Shown in pieces: positions 1 through 9,292 of a DNA stretch of 64,000 bases. The first letter of the stretch is position 1; the number at the start of each line of letters is the position of its first letter. A program made the position numbers and the translations under genes. The notes beneath the pieces were generated by a model, which worked only from the letters and a program-made list of their open reading frames with translations, was not told where the DNA came from and did no database searches. The stretch covers positions 1-64,000 of the forward strand of contig JAABLG010000007.1 in NCBI GenBank assembly GCA_010604095.1, read 5' to 3'. Origin of the DNA: Streptococcus vestibularis (GTDB lineage Bacteria > Bacillota > Bacilli > Lactobacillales > Streptococcaceae).

Positions 1-63
1 TATTTCAATTGTCTACTTGACACGGTACGTATCAGTAAGTATTGACAAGCTTTTTTTCTCGAA

Positions 64-90
64 TAAAAAAGAAGGCCGATAGACCTTCTT
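64..90 (-). terminator. Terminator of the nucleoside operon
   Basis: Read on the minus strand, arms AAGAAGG and CCTTCTT (84-90 and 69-75) flank an 8-nt loop and run into a U tract (A run at 65-70). It lies 21 bp beyond the rnsD stop. Positions 1-60 hold no gene I can support. Confidence 0.85.
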
Positions 91-111
91 ATCTGAAACA
101 CTGTAGTGTGT

Positions 112-1068
112 TTATTTAGATTTGATGTAGTTAACACCATCTGCTTTAGGTGCAACGGCTTTACCGAAGAAAGCAGCCAAGACAATAATTGTCAAGATAT
201 ATGGTGCAATTTGCAAATACACATTTGGTACATGTGAAATGAGTGGAAGCTGTTTTCCAATGATTGCCAATGATTGTGACAATCCAAAGAACAAACTTGA
301 GAGCATAGCTCCAATTGGACTCCAACGACCGAAAATCATAGCAGCCAAGGCGATGAAACCAGGACCTGCAATTGTTGTAACGGCAAAGTTGTTTGAGATT
401 GATTGTGCATAAACCGCACCACCAACACCACCAAGGAAGCCCGAAATCATAACGCCATAGTAACGCATACGATAGACGTTAATCCCAAGTGTATCTGCTG
501 CCTGTGGGTGTTCACCAACTGAGCGAAGTCGCAAACCAAAGCGTGTCTTAAAGATGAGCCACCATGATGCTACTGAAACCAAGATAGCAACATATGCTAC
601 CAAAGAAACATTAGTGAAGAAAACTTTACCCAAGAAAGGGATATGATTAAAGATTGGGAATGATACAGTCTTAAAGTTATGACTGATAGCAGGTGTTTGA
701 CCAGCACCATAGATAACACGTGTCAAGAATACTGCCAAAGATGGTGCGATAAGGTTCAACACTGTACCAGAGACAACATGGTCAGCTCGGAAGTTAATTG
801 TCGCAACAGCATGGAGCAATGAGTAGAGAACACCAACCAGACCTGCTACAATCGCAGCAATCCAAGGTGTCGCATCTCCAAAACTTTCTGCAAAAGTCAA
901 GTTAAAGAGAACACCTGCGAAAGCACCAATTACCATAATTCCTTCAAGGCCGACATTTACGATACCGCCTCGTTCAGAGAAAGTTCCACCAATACTTGTA
1001 AAAATCAATGGTGCTGAATACTTCAACATAGAGGCAACAATTAAGGCTATAATTGTAATAAAGTCCAT
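112..1068 (-). CDS. rnsD: Nucleoside ABC transporter permease RnsD
   Basis: This 318-residue, strongly hydrophobic protein is one of two permeases of a BmpA-type nucleoside ABC importer in the cytoplasmic membrane. The family signature is seen in the N-terminal stretch SERGGIVNVGLEGIM (about residues 32-46) and in a GEHPQAADTLGI loop near residue 183 that contacts the ATPase. The start ATG has AGGAGGACAA upstream and lies 1 bp after the rnsC stop, so the two are translationally linked. It is the last gene of the operon and is followed by a strong terminator. Assignment to the RnsBACD type rests on similarity to the S. mutans ribonucleoside transporter and on neighbouring salvage enzymes; substrate range is inferred. 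Confidence 0.9.
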   Translation of the reverse strand: MDFITIIALIVASMLKYSAPLIFTSIGGTFSERGGIVNVGLEGIMVIGAFAGVLFNLTFAESFGDATPWIAAIVAGLVGVLYSLLHAVATINFRADHVVSGTVLNLIAPSLAVFLTRVIYGAGQTPAISHNFKTVSFPIFNHIPFLGKVFFTNVSLVAYVAILVSVASWWLIFKTRFGLRLRSVGEHPQAADTLGINVYRMRYYGVMISGFLGGVGGAVYAQSISNNFAVTTIAGPGFIALAAMIFGRWSPIGAMLSSLFFGLSQSLAIIGKQLPLISHVPNVYLQIAPYILTIIVLAAFFGKAVAPKADGVNYIKSK

Positions 1069-1069
1069 A

Positions 1070-2137
1070 TTAGTTTTGTCCTCCTTTAGCTTTCACTGAT
1101 TTATGACGAGGGCGAACCCAATATCTAATGATGTAATTAGCACCAACAAAGAAGATGATCAAGGCTGAAACAACATCGATAATTTCAGGTGGAACACCAA
1201 TCATACCACTCTTACCAATAGACAAGACACCATAAAGAAGGGCGGCAAATGGAATACCGATAGGGGAGTTAGATGCTAACAGCGCAACCGCCATACCGTT
1301 CCAACCGATAGCCAATGAAGAGTTTTGAACGAAGACATTTTGGAATGTACCAAGTCCTTCTACTGTTCCTCCAAGACCACATAGAGCACCTGAGATAATC
1401 ATTGACATGATAATAACACGTTTAGATGACATCCCTGCATACTCTGATGCATGAGGATTAAGACCTACAGATGTAATTTCAAAACCAGTTGTTGTTTTCT
1501 TAAGCAAGAACCAAACTAAGAAGGCAGCTGCAAGAGCCAGGAAGAAACCAATATTGAAACGCGAACCACCAGTTATTTGAGATAAGAACTCTGTTTGATA
1601 ACTAGCTGAGGCTACAACCTTGTTAGATGCTTCTGAAGAACGCAACATATCAGCTGTAAATCCAAAGCGAATAATATTGTTTCCCACATACAAAATGATG
1701 TAGTTCATCATGATGGTTACAATGACCTCACTTGTTCCCAAGTAAGCACGGAGAATACCTGGAATAGCCCCAGCGATACCACCTGCAATCAAACCAATAA
1801 TGACTGTACAGATAACTGAAACCACCTTTGGCAAATCAGGGAATGACAAGGCAAACCATACAGCAGAAACCCATCCTGCCAAGGCCTGTCCTGGCAAACC
1901 AACGTTAAAGAAACCTGCCTTAGAGGCAACAGCGAATCCAAGTGCAATCAGAATCAGCGGACTCATGGCACGAAGAATTTCACCAATATTTTTCAATGAA
2001 CCAAAGGCCGTTGTGAAGAGATCGTAGTAAGCCCAGAATGGATCGTAACCAAAGATTAACATCAAAACGGCTCCAATCAACATTCCCAAGAGGACAGCAA
2101 TTAAAGGAACTGCCCAATTTTGTACTTTTTTAGACAT
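1070..2137 (-). CDS. rnsC: Nucleoside ABC transporter permease RnsC
   Basis: A 355-residue membrane protein, the second permease of the nucleoside importer. It begins with a hydrophobic helix (about residues 9-30), carries the paired family motif KAGFFNVGLPGQ (about 68-79) matching SERGGIVNVGLEG of RnsD, and has a second conserved loop at GLNPHASEYAGM. It overlaps the end of the ATPase gene by 8 bp, with GGAGGAAGC as ribosome site, and is followed after 1 bp by rnsD. The two permeases would form the heterodimeric channel energised by RnsA. No anomaly is seen. Confidence 0.9.
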   Translation of the reverse strand: MSKKVQNWAVPLIAVLLGMLIGAVLMLIFGYDPFWAYYDLFTTAFGSLKNIGEILRAMSPLILIALGFAVASKAGFFNVGLPGQALAGWVSAVWFALSFPDLPKVVSVICTVIIGLIAGGIAGAIPGILRAYLGTSEVIVTIMMNYIILYVGNNIIRFGFTADMLRSSEASNKVVASASYQTEFLSQITGGSRFNIGFFLALAAAFLVWFLLKKTTTGFEITSVGLNPHASEYAGMSSKRVIIMSMIISGALCGLGGTVEGLGTFQNVFVQNSSLAIGWNGMAVALLASNSPIGIPFAALLYGVLSIGKSGMIGVPPEIIDVVSALIIFFVGANYIIRYWVRPRHKSVKAKGGQN

Positions 2138-3668
2138 TTGCTTCCTCCTTATTCAATTGTCCACCAGCCATAAGAATACCAAGATCTTGCTTATTCGTTT
2201 CAGCAGGATCTAGAATACCCTGAATTGCGCCATCATAGATAACCGCAATTCTGTCTGACATATCAAGAATTTCATCCAATTCAAAGCTGACAACAATAAC
2301 AGCCTTACCTTTATCACGTTCAGCGATAATACGTTTACGGATGTACTCAATAGCACCAACATCAAGACCACGAGTTGGTTGACTTACAATAAGAAGTTCT
2401 GGATTACGGTCAATTTCACGAGCGATAACTGCTTTTTGTTGGTTACCACCTGACAAATCACCACCAGCAATTAATTCTCCAGCACCACGAACATCAAATT
2501 CTTTCATCAATTCACGAGCTTTTGCGTTTATGACATTATAATTCAAAATACCGTTCTTAGAATTAGGCTCCTTGTAATAGGTTTGGAGAGCAATATTTTC
2601 AGCAACTGTCATCTCAAGAATCATACCATCACGATGACGATCTTCAGGAATATGACCGACACTTAGCTCTGTAATCTGACGTGTGGTCTTATGAATGATA
2701 GATTCACCCTTAATAGTGATGTCACCAGATTTAACTTTACGAAGTCCCGTAATCGCTTGGACAAGTTCTGTCTGACCATTGCCATCAATACCAGCGATAC
2801 CAATTATCTCACCAGCACGCACATCTAAAGATAAGTTTTTTACAGCTGGAATGCCTCGATTTTCATTAACCACCAAATTCTTAATAGAAAGAACCACTTC
2901 TTTAGGATTTGAAGGAATTTTTTCTGTCTTGAAGGAAACATGACGACCAACCATCATTTCAGCCAAATCAGCGTTTGTAGAACCTTCGATAGTTACTGTA
3001 TCAATTGACTTACCACGTCTAATAACCGTAACACGATCAGAAACAGCACGAATCTCATCCAACTTATGGGTGATAAGGATAATAGACTTACCTTCCTTAA
3101 CCAGGGTTTTCATGATGTTTAGAAGTTCCGTTATTTCAGAAGGTGTCAAAACAGCTGTGGGCTCATCGAAAATCAAAATATCAGCTCCACGGTACAAGGT
3201 TTTGAGGATTTCAACACGTTGTTGGGCACCAACAGAGATGTCTGCAATCTTAGCGGAAGGATCAACCGCCAAACCATATCGTTGAGACAATTCCGTAATT
3301 TCCTTTACAGCCTTCTTCATATCAAGAACACCACCGGCTTTGGTCACTTCACTACCTAAAATGATGTTTTCAGCAACTGTAAAAGCTTCAACCAACATAA
3401 AGTGCTGGTGAACCATCCCAATCCCCAATTTCGTTGCTTTAGACGGTGAATCAATCGTCACGGCTTGTCCATTTACTTTGATTGTTCCACTTGTAGGTTG
3501 TAGAAGGCCTGCAAGCATATTCATCAAGGTTGACTTACCCGCACCATTTTCACCGAGGAGGGCATGGATTTCTCCTGGTCTCACATCAAGATTGATGTGA
3601 TCATTTGCGACAAATTCACCAAATTTTTTGGTAATATCGTGCATCTCAATGACATTTGGCTTTGTCAT
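2130..3668 (-). CDS. rnsA: Nucleoside ABC transporter ATP-binding protein RnsA
   Basis: This protein of about 512 residues carries two fused ABC ATPase domains, as in sugar and nucleoside importers of the RbsA type. Domain 1 has Walker A GENGAGKST, signature SVGAQQRVE and Walker B LIFDEPTAVL. Domain 2 has a degenerate P-loop (GIDGNGQTE, no GKS) but keeps the signature LSGGNQQKAV, which is usual for the family, so only one canonical site hydrolyses ATP. I chose the ATG at 3668 because AGAGGAG lies at good spacing upstream; a longer frame would need a TTG inside that ribosome site. It sits between the lipoprotein and the two permeases. Confidence 0.9.
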   Translation of the reverse strand: MTKPNVIEMHDITKKFGEFVANDHINLDVRPGEIHALLGENGAGKSTLMNMLAGLLQPTSGTIKVNGQAVTIDSPSKATKLGIGMVHQHFMLVEAFTVAENIILGSEVTKAGGVLDMKKAVKEITELSQRYGLAVDPSAKIADISVGAQQRVEILKTLYRGADILIFDEPTAVLTPSEITELLNIMKTLVKEGKSIILITHKLDEIRAVSDRVTVIRRGKSIDTVTIEGSTNADLAEMMVGRHVSFKTEKIPSNPKEVVLSIKNLVVNENRGIPAVKNLSLDVRAGEIIGIAGIDGNGQTELVQAITGLRKVKSGDITIKGESIIHKTTRQITELSVGHIPEDRHRDGMILEMTVAENIALQTYYKEPNSKNGILNYNVINAKARELMKEFDVRGAGELIAGGDLSGGNQQKAVIAREIDRNPELLIVSQPTRGLDVGAIEYIRKRIIAERDKGKAVIVVSFELDEILDMSDRIAVIYDGAIQGILDPAETNKQDLGILMAGGQLNKEEANV

Positions 3669-3698
3669 ACAATCTCCTCTCAAGAATAATTATTATAT

Positions 3699-3733
3699 CA
3701 GCAAAGGAAATCATAGACTGCTTCCCTTTGCTG
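3699..3733 (-). other. Hairpin between rnsB and rnsA
   Basis: In the 113-bp gap, a 9-bp perfect stem (CAGCAAAGG with CCTTTGCTG) encloses a partly paired loop. A smaller palindrome GACAAAAATTGTC lies next to it at 3735-3747. There is no strong U tract, so this is more likely an mRNA-stabilising or partially terminating element that keeps the lipoprotein in excess over the transporter than a full terminator. Confidence 0.5.
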
Positions 3734-3781
3734 AGACAAAAATTGTCCCAGTTTAAAGTCTAAGTAAGTGTACTTAACTTA

Positions 3782-4852
3782 TTATTTGCTAAGACCATCA
3801 GTTGGTTTCAATTCACCATTCTTGATTTGATCTTTAGCTTTTACGACTGCATCTTTGATATCTGAAGGGAGATTAGATGTTACGATGTCGACACCACCAT
3901 CTTTGATACCATAAGTCTTAGTAGTACCACCTTCAAATTTTTTGCCTTTAACTTGAGCGTTGGCAATGTCTTTAACGACTGTACCAACTTGTTTGATTGT
4001 TGAAGTCAAGACGAAGTTAGATTTCTTCTTGTCTGAAGATGTATAGTTACCTTCTGCTGATTGGTCACGGTCAACACCGATTACCCAAACTTTCTTATCG
4101 CTATCAGCGCTAAGTTTTTCGTTAACATCCTTAGCTGCTGTGAAGACACCTGTACCAGTTCCACCAGCTGCTTGATAGATAACGTCTACGCCAGAAGCGT
4201 ACATTGTTGAAGCAATAGTTGAACCTTTAGCCGCATCAGAAAATGACTCAGCGTATTGAACTTGAACGTCAATATCAGGTTTTACAGATTTAGCTCCTGC
4301 AGTGAAACCAGCTTCGAAACGTGTAATTGTGTCAGATGTTTGACCACCGATAAAACCAACTTTGTTTGTTTTTGATTGCATTGCTGCGGCAATACCTGCA
4401 AGGTAAGCTCCTTCGTTATCGGCAAACAATACGCTTTCAACGTTCTTTTGGTCTTTAACCACGTCATCGATGATAACGTAATTAATTTTCTTGTTATCTT
4501 TAGCTGATTCTGAAACAGCATCGTGAAGTGCAAAACCAACACCAAAGATAAGATTGTAGTTTTGGTCTACAGCTGATGACATGTTTGTTGCAAAATCAGA
4601 CTCTGAGTTTGATTGGAAATAAGTGAAACCTGAATCTTTTTCAAGTTTGTTAGCTTTCCCCCAAGCTTGAAGACCTTCCCATGCTGATTGGTTAAATGAT
4701 TTATCATCAACACCACCAGTATCTGTAACAATTGCAGCTTTAACTTTCGAATCAGCTGCTGAGCCACCTCGTCCACCACGAGCACAAGCTGCAAGACCAA
4801 GTGCCGCTACAGCAACAAGGCCAAGTCCGATAATTTTCTTGTTCAATTTCAT
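3782..4852 (-). CDS. rnsB: Nucleoside-binding lipoprotein RnsB (BmpA family)
   Basis: The substrate-binding lipoprotein of the nucleoside importer, 356 residues. A lipoprotein signal peptide ends in LAAC with Cys23 as lipidation site, followed by a Gly/Arg-rich linker (RGGRGG). The mature part is a BmpA/Med-type binding fold, with the typical DTGGVDDKSFNQSAWEG near its start and a VIGVDRDQ motif late in the protein. The ATG at 4852 is chosen because GGAGGAGTG lies just upstream; an upstream extension would place residues ahead of a clear signal peptide. It follows cdd by 62 bp, a gap with a GCAAG-TTAT-CTTGC hairpin. Confidence 0.92.
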   Translation of the reverse strand: MKLNKKIIGLGLVAVAALGLAACARGGRGGSAADSKVKAAIVTDTGGVDDKSFNQSAWEGLQAWGKANKLEKDSGFTYFQSNSESDFATNMSSAVDQNYNLIFGVGFALHDAVSESAKDNKKINYVIIDDVVKDQKNVESVLFADNEGAYLAGIAAAMQSKTNKVGFIGGQTSDTITRFEAGFTAGAKSVKPDIDVQVQYAESFSDAAKGSTIASTMYASGVDVIYQAAGGTGTGVFTAAKDVNEKLSADSDKKVWVIGVDRDQSAEGNYTSSDKKKSNFVLTSTIKQVGTVVKDIANAQVKGKKFEGGTTKTYGIKDGGVDIVTSNLPSDIKDAVVKAKDQIKNGELKPTDGLSK

Positions 4853-4914
4853 CTTGAACACTCCTCCTATAACTTGCAAGATAACTTGCTTAATAAAGAA
4901 TAAAATAATTCAGA

Positions 4915-5313
4915 CTATTGTAAGTCTGTAAAAGAGTATGGTAACAACTCTCCGACTGTCATCTCGACTGTCGATTTATCTTCAGCGATAAGAATCACTT
5001 TAGAATCTGATTTAAAAAATTCCACCATCACTTGACGACAAGCTCCACAGGGTGAGATAGGATCTTTTGTATCTCCATATACCGCTAGACACGTAAAATC
5101 CCGATGTCCTTCAGAAACGGCCTTAAAAATAGCTGTTCTTTCTGCACAGTTGGTTAAACCAAATGATGCATTTTCAATATTACACCCTTGAAAAACTTTT
5201 CCCTCTTTGGTTAGCAATGCTGCTCCAACTCTAAACTGAGAGTAGGGAACATAGGCGTTTTCTGCTGCTAAAAGAGCTGCTTCTATCACCTGAGCTATTT
5301 TAGTAGCATTCAT
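4915..5313 (-). CDS. cdd: Cytidine deaminase
   Basis: A 132-residue zinc-dependent deaminase converting cytidine and deoxycytidine to uridine and deoxyuridine. The catalytic motif is complete: [18 protein letters not shown] supplies the zinc Cys and catalytic Glu (in CAE), and PCGACRQ supplies the two further zinc cysteines. The length matches homotetrameric bacterial Cdd. Its start overlaps the deoC end by 14 bp, indicating translational coupling. In this operon it feeds uridine nucleosides to the phosphorylase Pdp. Confidence 0.96.
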   Translation of the reverse strand: MNATKIAQVIEAALLAAENAYVPYSQFRVGAALLTKEGKVFQGCNIENASFGLTNCAERTAIFKAVSEGHRDFTCLAVYGDTKDPISPCGACRQVMVEFFKSDSKVILIAEDKSTVEMTVGELLPYSFTDLQ

Positions 5314-5962
5314 GACTTTCTTGCCCTTTCATAATAGCAACACCTGATGACGTTCCAATACGGGTAGCACCAGCTTTGATAAAGGCTTGTGCTGCTTCAA
5401 GTGTACGAGCCCCACCTGATGCCTTAACACCCATGTCAGGACCAACAGTCTTACGCATGAGCGCAATGTCTTCAATAGTAGCACCACCGGTAGAAAACCC
5501 TGTAGAGGTCTTAACAAAGTCAGCACCAGCACTCTTAGCTAATTGACATGCCTTAACCTTTTCGTCATCTGTTAAAAGACAAGTTTCAATAATAACCTTA
5601 ACAAGCTTTGTACCGCTAGACTCTACCACAGCTTTAATGTCATCTTCAACTAATTTAAAATTGCCAGACTTAAGAGCACCGATATTGATAACCATATCAA
5701 TCTCATCAGCCCCGTTAGCAATAGCATCTTTAGCCTCAAAGGCCTTGACCGTAGATGTTGATGCTCCAAGCGGAAATCCTATTACCGTACAAACCTTAAC
5801 TGAACTATCTTTAAGAAAGTTGGCAGCAGTCTTCACCCATGTTGGATTGACGCAAACACTTGCAAATTGATATCCCTTAGCCTCATCAATTAAGGCATGA
5901 ATCTGTTCTTCATTAGCATCTGCTTTTAATAAAGTATGGTCAATATAGCTATTAACAGGCAT
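5300..5962 (-). CDS. deoC: Deoxyribose-phosphate aldolase
   Basis: A 220-residue TIM-barrel class I aldolase that splits 2-deoxyribose 5-phosphate into acetaldehyde and glyceraldehyde 3-phosphate. The Schiff-base lysine lies in DFVKTSTGF (about residues 148-156), and VKASGGART carries the second conserved lysine. It lies 33 bp after pdp and overlaps cdd. Together the operon turns pyrimidine deoxynucleosides into free base and a glycolytic intermediate. Confidence 0.96.
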   Translation of the reverse strand: MPVNSYIDHTLLKADANEEQIHALIDEAKGYQFASVCVNPTWVKTAANFLKDSSVKVCTVIGFPLGASTSTVKAFEAKDAIANGADEIDMVINIGALKSGNFKLVEDDIKAVVESSGTKLVKVIIETCLLTDDEKVKACQLAKSAGADFVKTSTGFSTGGATIEDIALMRKTVGPDMGVKASGGARTLEAAQAFIKAGATRIGTSSGVAIMKGQESHECY

Positions 5963-5995
5963 AAATAAGCTCCTTAATTAAGTTTAGATGAAGAC

Positions 5996-7273
5996 CTAGG
6001 AAATGATTTTTAATATTTCTGTCGGTTTTTTACACACTTTATCAATAATAACATTTTTTTTGAATTCAGTCAGCAATTTTTTATTTAAATTTTCTTGACT
6101 ATAAACCTTAGCAACAAGGTCTCCTTGAACCACAGAATCACCGACTTTCTTTTCAAAAACAATTCCAGTTTCGTAATTAAGACTATCCGTTTTTGTAGCA
6201 CGACCGGCACCTAATTGCATAGCAAATTTCCCGAAAGCCATCGCTGGTAGTTCTTCAATATAGCCAGCTTCATCTGCAAAAATCTCAGTCACAACTGGGG
6301 CACTACTTTGGCGATAAAGATCTTGCAAATCTCCCCCTTGAGCTTGGATAAGCTCTTCAAACTTAGCAAGGGCTTGTCCTCCGACTAAATGGTGACGAAT
6401 ATCTTCTTGGCTAACGTCAACTTGGGCTAATGTCAATAATATCTCAGCCAATTCACAGATAAAATCAGTAATATCTTCACGCCCCTTACCTTGCATAATT
6501 TCAAGGGCTTCGGTTATTTCCAAACGGTTACCTATGGCCTTGCCTAGAGGCTGACTCATATCAGTAATAACAGCAATTGTTTCACGATTGACTTCACGAC
6601 CTAATGCCACCATGGTCTCAGACAACTTTTCGGCATCGGACATATTTTTCATGAAAGCACCTTGACCAACGGTAACATCCAGTAAAATCTTATCCGCACC
6701 TGCTGCAATTTTTTTAGACATGACAGAACTTGCGATAAGAGGAATGGAATCAACCGTAGCAGTCACATCACGAAGAGCATAAAGCAACTTATCAGCCTTA
6801 ACGAGGTGTTCTGACTGACCAATCAGTGAAATACCAATTGCTTTAACCTGCTCAATAAATTCTTCCTTGGTACGCTCAACCTGATAACCCTTGATAGACT
6901 CTAACTTATCAATGGTACCTCCCGTATGACCCAGACCACGACCACTCATCTTAGCAACCGGTACACCAAAACTCGCTACAAGTGGCATGAGAATAATAGT
7001 GACCTTGTCACCAACACCACCGGTCGAATGCTTATCAACCTTAATTCCTGGAATCTCTGACAAATCATACTGCTCACCAGAAACCACCATTTCCGTGGTT
7101 AAATCATGGATTTCACGAATAGACATACCCTGATAGTAAATAGCCATCGCTAAGGCGGCTATTTGATAGTCTGGAATAGCACCAGAGACGTAGCCATTGA
7201 TGAGATAGGTAATCTCCTCAGTGCTTAATTCTCCACCATCTCTTTTCTTCTCGATTAAATCAACTGTTCTCAT
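5996..7273 (-). CDS. pdp: Pyrimidine-nucleoside phosphorylase
   Basis: A 425-residue phosphorylase of the thymidine/pyrimidine nucleoside family, splitting (deoxy)uridine and thymidine into base and (deoxy)ribose 1-phosphate. The family signature KVDKHSTGGVGDKVT lies at about residues 79-93, and SGRGLGHTGGTIDKLE (about 113-128) forms the phosphate and nucleoside site. The length fits the Bacillus/Streptococcus type. It overlaps the upstream methyltransferase by 4 bp (ATGA), so the methyltransferase is the first gene of this operon. Confidence 0.95.
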   Translation of the reverse strand: MRTVDLIEKKRDGGELSTEEITYLINGYVSGAIPDYQIAALAMAIYYQGMSIREIHDLTTEMVVSGEQYDLSEIPGIKVDKHSTGGVGDKVTIILMPLVASFGVPVAKMSGRGLGHTGGTIDKLESIKGYQVERTKEEFIEQVKAIGISLIGQSEHLVKADKLLYALRDVTATVDSIPLIASSVMSKKIAAGADKILLDVTVGQGAFMKNMSDAEKLSETMVALGREVNRETIAVITDMSQPLGKAIGNRLEITEALEIMQGKGREDITDFICELAEILLTLAQVDVSQEDIRHHLVGGQALAKFEELIQAQGGDLQDLYRQSSAPVVTEIFADEAGYIEELPAMAFGKFAMQLGAGRATKTDSLNYETGIVFEKKVGDSVVQGDLVAKVYSQENLNKKLLTEFKKNVIIDKVCKKPTEILKIIS

Positions 7274-7860
7274 ATTTTCTCACTTCTCAGGATATAATAT
7301 CCCTTATCTTTTTTTACCACTTCAGCATTACCAAAAACATCTTCCATCTTAGCCTTTGCTGAAGGAGCTCCTTGTTTTTTCTGAATGACAATAGTCAAAG
7401 TACCACCTTGATTAAGATGATTATAAGCTTCTTCAATCACTTGATGAACAACCTTCTTACCGGCACGAATAGGTGGATTCGAAATAACATAATCGAATTT
7501 TCCAGTAACACTTTCATAGATATTAGATTGGAAAATATCTGCGTCAACCTTGTTTCGTTCGGCGTTTTGTTTAGCCAAATCAATCGCCCTACTATTGATG
7601 TCAATCATAGTGACTTTGACACCTTGAACTTTGGCTAGACTAATCCCAAGTGGTCCATAACCACATCCCACATCCAGAAGTGTTTTTCCATCCTCTAAAT
7701 CCAGTGAATTTAAGAGCACTTGACTTCCGAAATCAATCATCTTTTTTGAAAAAACCCCAGCATCCGTATAAAACTGGAAACTTTCCCCTAGCAAATTTAC
7801 CTTTAAATCATGAATATCGTGAGCCGCATCTGGCGTCTCAGCATAGTACATTTTTGACAT
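7270..7860 (-). CDS. Class I SAM-dependent methyltransferase (RsmC/YbxB-like)
   Basis: A 196-residue methyltransferase with the Rossmann motif I LLDVGCGYGPLG (about residues 60-71), an acidic ribose-binding motif MIDINSRA, and the catalytic NPPI (SNPPIRAGKK) typical of small RsmC-type 16S rRNA guanine N2 methyltransferases. The short single-domain form is common in Firmicutes. It shares its last 4 bp with pdp and heads the nucleoside operon, although its own role is probably RNA modification. The exact target is not provable from sequence. Confidence 0.85.
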   Translation of the reverse strand: MSKMYYAETPDAAHDIHDLKVNLLGESFQFYTDAGVFSKKMIDFGSQVLLNSLDLEDGKTLLDVGCGYGPLGISLAKVQGVKVTMIDINSRAIDLAKQNAERNKVDADIFQSNIYESVTGKFDYVISNPPIRAGKKVVHQVIEEAYNHLNQGGTLTIVIQKKQGAPSAKAKMEDVFGNAEVVKKDKGYYILRSEKI

Positions 7861-7933
7861 AATGTGTCCTTCTAATTGTAGTTTTTTTCTATTTTATCAG
7901 AAATAGAATCCTAACGCTAGTTATATGATAGGG

Positions 7934-7963
7934 CTTACATTTTCTTGCTTTTTCTGCTATAAT
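7934..7963 (+). promoter_or_regulatory. Promoter of coaA with extended -10
   Basis: TGCTATAAT at 7955-7963 is a consensus extended -10. A weak -35 (CTTACA, 7934-7939) lies 18 bp upstream. The expected transcription start (about 7970) coincides with the coaA ATG at 7971, and no Shine-Dalgarno sequence lies between, so a leaderless mRNA is predicted. Confidence 0.65.
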
Positions 7964-7970
7964 GAGACTT

Positions 7971-8891
7971 ATGCTAAATGAATTTATCAATTTTGAGACG
8001 ATTTCTCGCAAAGAATGGCAACGTCTCCACCAAGAGGCTAACGCTCCCTTGACTGCTGAAGAACTTGATTCCATTCGAAGCCTAAACGATAAGATCGATG
8101 TTCAGGAAGTCAGTGATATTTATCTCCCCCTTATCAATCTCATTCGCATTTACCAAAAAACTGCCAACGATTTAACCTTCTCGAAAAGTATTTTTTTGCA
8201 AAAAACTCAGACTAACCGTCCATTTATTATTGGTGTTTCGGGTTCGGTTGCTGTCGGCAAATCAACCACCAGTCGTTTGCTCCAACTCTTGTTGCAAAGG
8301 ACTTTTCCGCAATCTAAGGTCGAACTCGTCACAACTGATGGCTTTCTCTATCCTAACCAAGTTTTAATTGACAAGGGAATCCTTGATCGTAAAGGTTTCC
8401 CCGAATCTTATGATATGCCATTACTGCTCAATTTTTTAGACATTATAAAAAATGGTGGGGATGTCGAAATTCCTGTCTATTCTCATGAGATCTACAATAT
8501 TGTACCAGGGCTAACACAAGAGATTAAGCAACCTAATTTTTTAATCGTCGAAGGAATCAATGTTTTCCAAAACCCTCTCAACCAACGTCTCTATATGACA
8601 GACTACTTTGACTTTTCCCTTTATATTGATGCTGGTGTCGATAATATTGAAACTTGGTACCTTGAGCGCTTCCAAACCCTTTTGGATCTCGCAAAGAATG
8701 ATGAAAAAAACTATTACCATCGTTTCACCAAAATCAGAAAAGAAGACGCTTTAGCTCTAGCACAAAAGACCTGGCGAGATATAAACTTGGTTAATTTGGA
8801 AAATTATATCGAACCTACACGTAACCGTGCTGAACTCATTCTTCATAAAGGTGACAATCACAAAATTGACCTCATTCATTTAAAAAAATAG
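7971..8891 (+). CDS. coaA: Pantothenate kinase (type I)
   Basis: This 306-residue kinase phosphorylates pantothenate, the first step of CoA synthesis. The P-loop [12 protein letters not shown] lies at about residues 88-99, and TTDGFLYPN and RKGFPESYD are further type I CoaA motifs. I start at the ATG at 7971: a possible ATG at 7962 lies inside the -10 box and cannot be transcribed, and the N-terminus MLNEF resembles other streptococcal CoaA proteins. It is divergent from the nucleoside operon. It works with coaB and coaC found 5 kb further on. Confidence 0.95.
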   Translation: MLNEFINFETISRKEWQRLHQEANAPLTAEELDSIRSLNDKIDVQEVSDIYLPLINLIRIYQKTANDLTFSKSIFLQKTQTNRPFIIGVSGSVAVGKSTTSRLLQLLLQRTFPQSKVELVTTDGFLYPNQVLIDKGILDRKGFPESYDMPLLLNFLDIIKNGGDVEIPVYSHEIYNIVPGLTQEIKQPNFLIVEGINVFQNPLNQRLYMTDYFDFSLYIDAGVDNIETWYLERFQTLLDLAKNDEKNYYHRFTKIRKEDALALAQKTWRDINLVNLENYIEPTRNRAELILHKGDNHKIDLIHLKK

Positions 8892-8898
8892 AAAAAGC

Positions 8899-8927
8899 TT
8901 GCCAAGGGACCTAAAATAACGTATAAT
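8899..8927 (+). promoter_or_regulatory. Promoter of rpsT
   Basis: TTGCCA at 8899-8904 and TATAAT at 8922-8927 are separated by exactly 17 bp. The -10 ends 32 bp before the rpsT TTG start, giving a short leader with GGAGGTG. Confidence 0.8.
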
Positions 8928-8959
8928 AAGATAGTTAGATAAATTTGGAGGTGAAAACA

Positions 8960-9196
8960 TTGGCAAATATTAAATCAGCTATCAAACGCGCTGAACTTAA
9001 CGTTAAACAAAACGAAAAAAACTCAGCTCAAAAATCAGCTTTGCGTACTGCTATTAAAGCATTCAACGCTAACCCAACTGAAGAAGCTTTCCGCGCTGCA
9101 TCAGCAAGCATCGATAAAGCCGCTTCAAAAGGTTTGATTCATAAAAACAAAGCAAGCCGCGATAAATCACGTCTTGCAGCTAAATTGGCTAACTAA
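8960..9196 (+). CDS. rpsT: 30S ribosomal protein S20
   Basis: A 78-residue, very basic, alanine- and lysine-rich protein that binds 16S rRNA in the small subunit. I choose the TTG at 8960, giving the classical N-terminus [10 protein letters not shown], because GGAGGTG (8947-8953) sits 6 bp upstream; the frame also runs back to a TTG at 8945, but that would place the ribosome site inside the gene. It has its own promoter and is followed by two terminators. Confidence 0.96.
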   Translation: MANIKSAIKRAELNVKQNEKNSAQKSALRTAIKAFNANPTEEAFRAASASIDKAASKGLIHKNKASRDKSRLAAKLAN

Positions 9197-9200
9197 TCTA

Positions 9201-9222
9201 AAGCTCCATAAGGAGTTTTTTT
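9201..9222 (+). terminator. rpsT terminator
   Basis: Short GCTCC-ATAA-GGAGT hairpin followed directly by a T7 tract on the plus strand. Confidence 0.7.
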
Positions 9223-9250
9223 AGTGCCTAGAAATCATAAAAAACAACAA

Positions 9251-9282
9251 CCCCTGCTAGCTTTTATGCTAGCAGGGGTTTT
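9251..9282. terminator. Bidirectional terminator between rpsT and ciaH
   Basis: An 11-bp perfect stem (CCCCTGCTAGC with GCTAGCAGGGG) and 6-nt loop, followed by TTTT on the plus strand and TTGTTGTTTT on the minus strand. It separates convergent rpsT and ciaRH. Confidence 0.9.
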
Positions 9283-9292
9283 CTTCATGCAA

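Noticed and set aside
1..60. Promoter-like TTGACA motifs at the window start
   Set aside because: CTTGACA and ATTGACA are present, but no matching -10 and no following gene on either strand could be supported.
4282..4800. Long minus-strand frames inside rnsB
   Set aside because: They lie in another frame of a well-supported lipoprotein gene, lack ribosome sites and have low-complexity Leu/Val/Gln composition.
7372..7862. Plus-strand frames opposite the methyltransferase
   Set aside because: Antisense shadows of a clear gene, no ribosome site and no family likeness.
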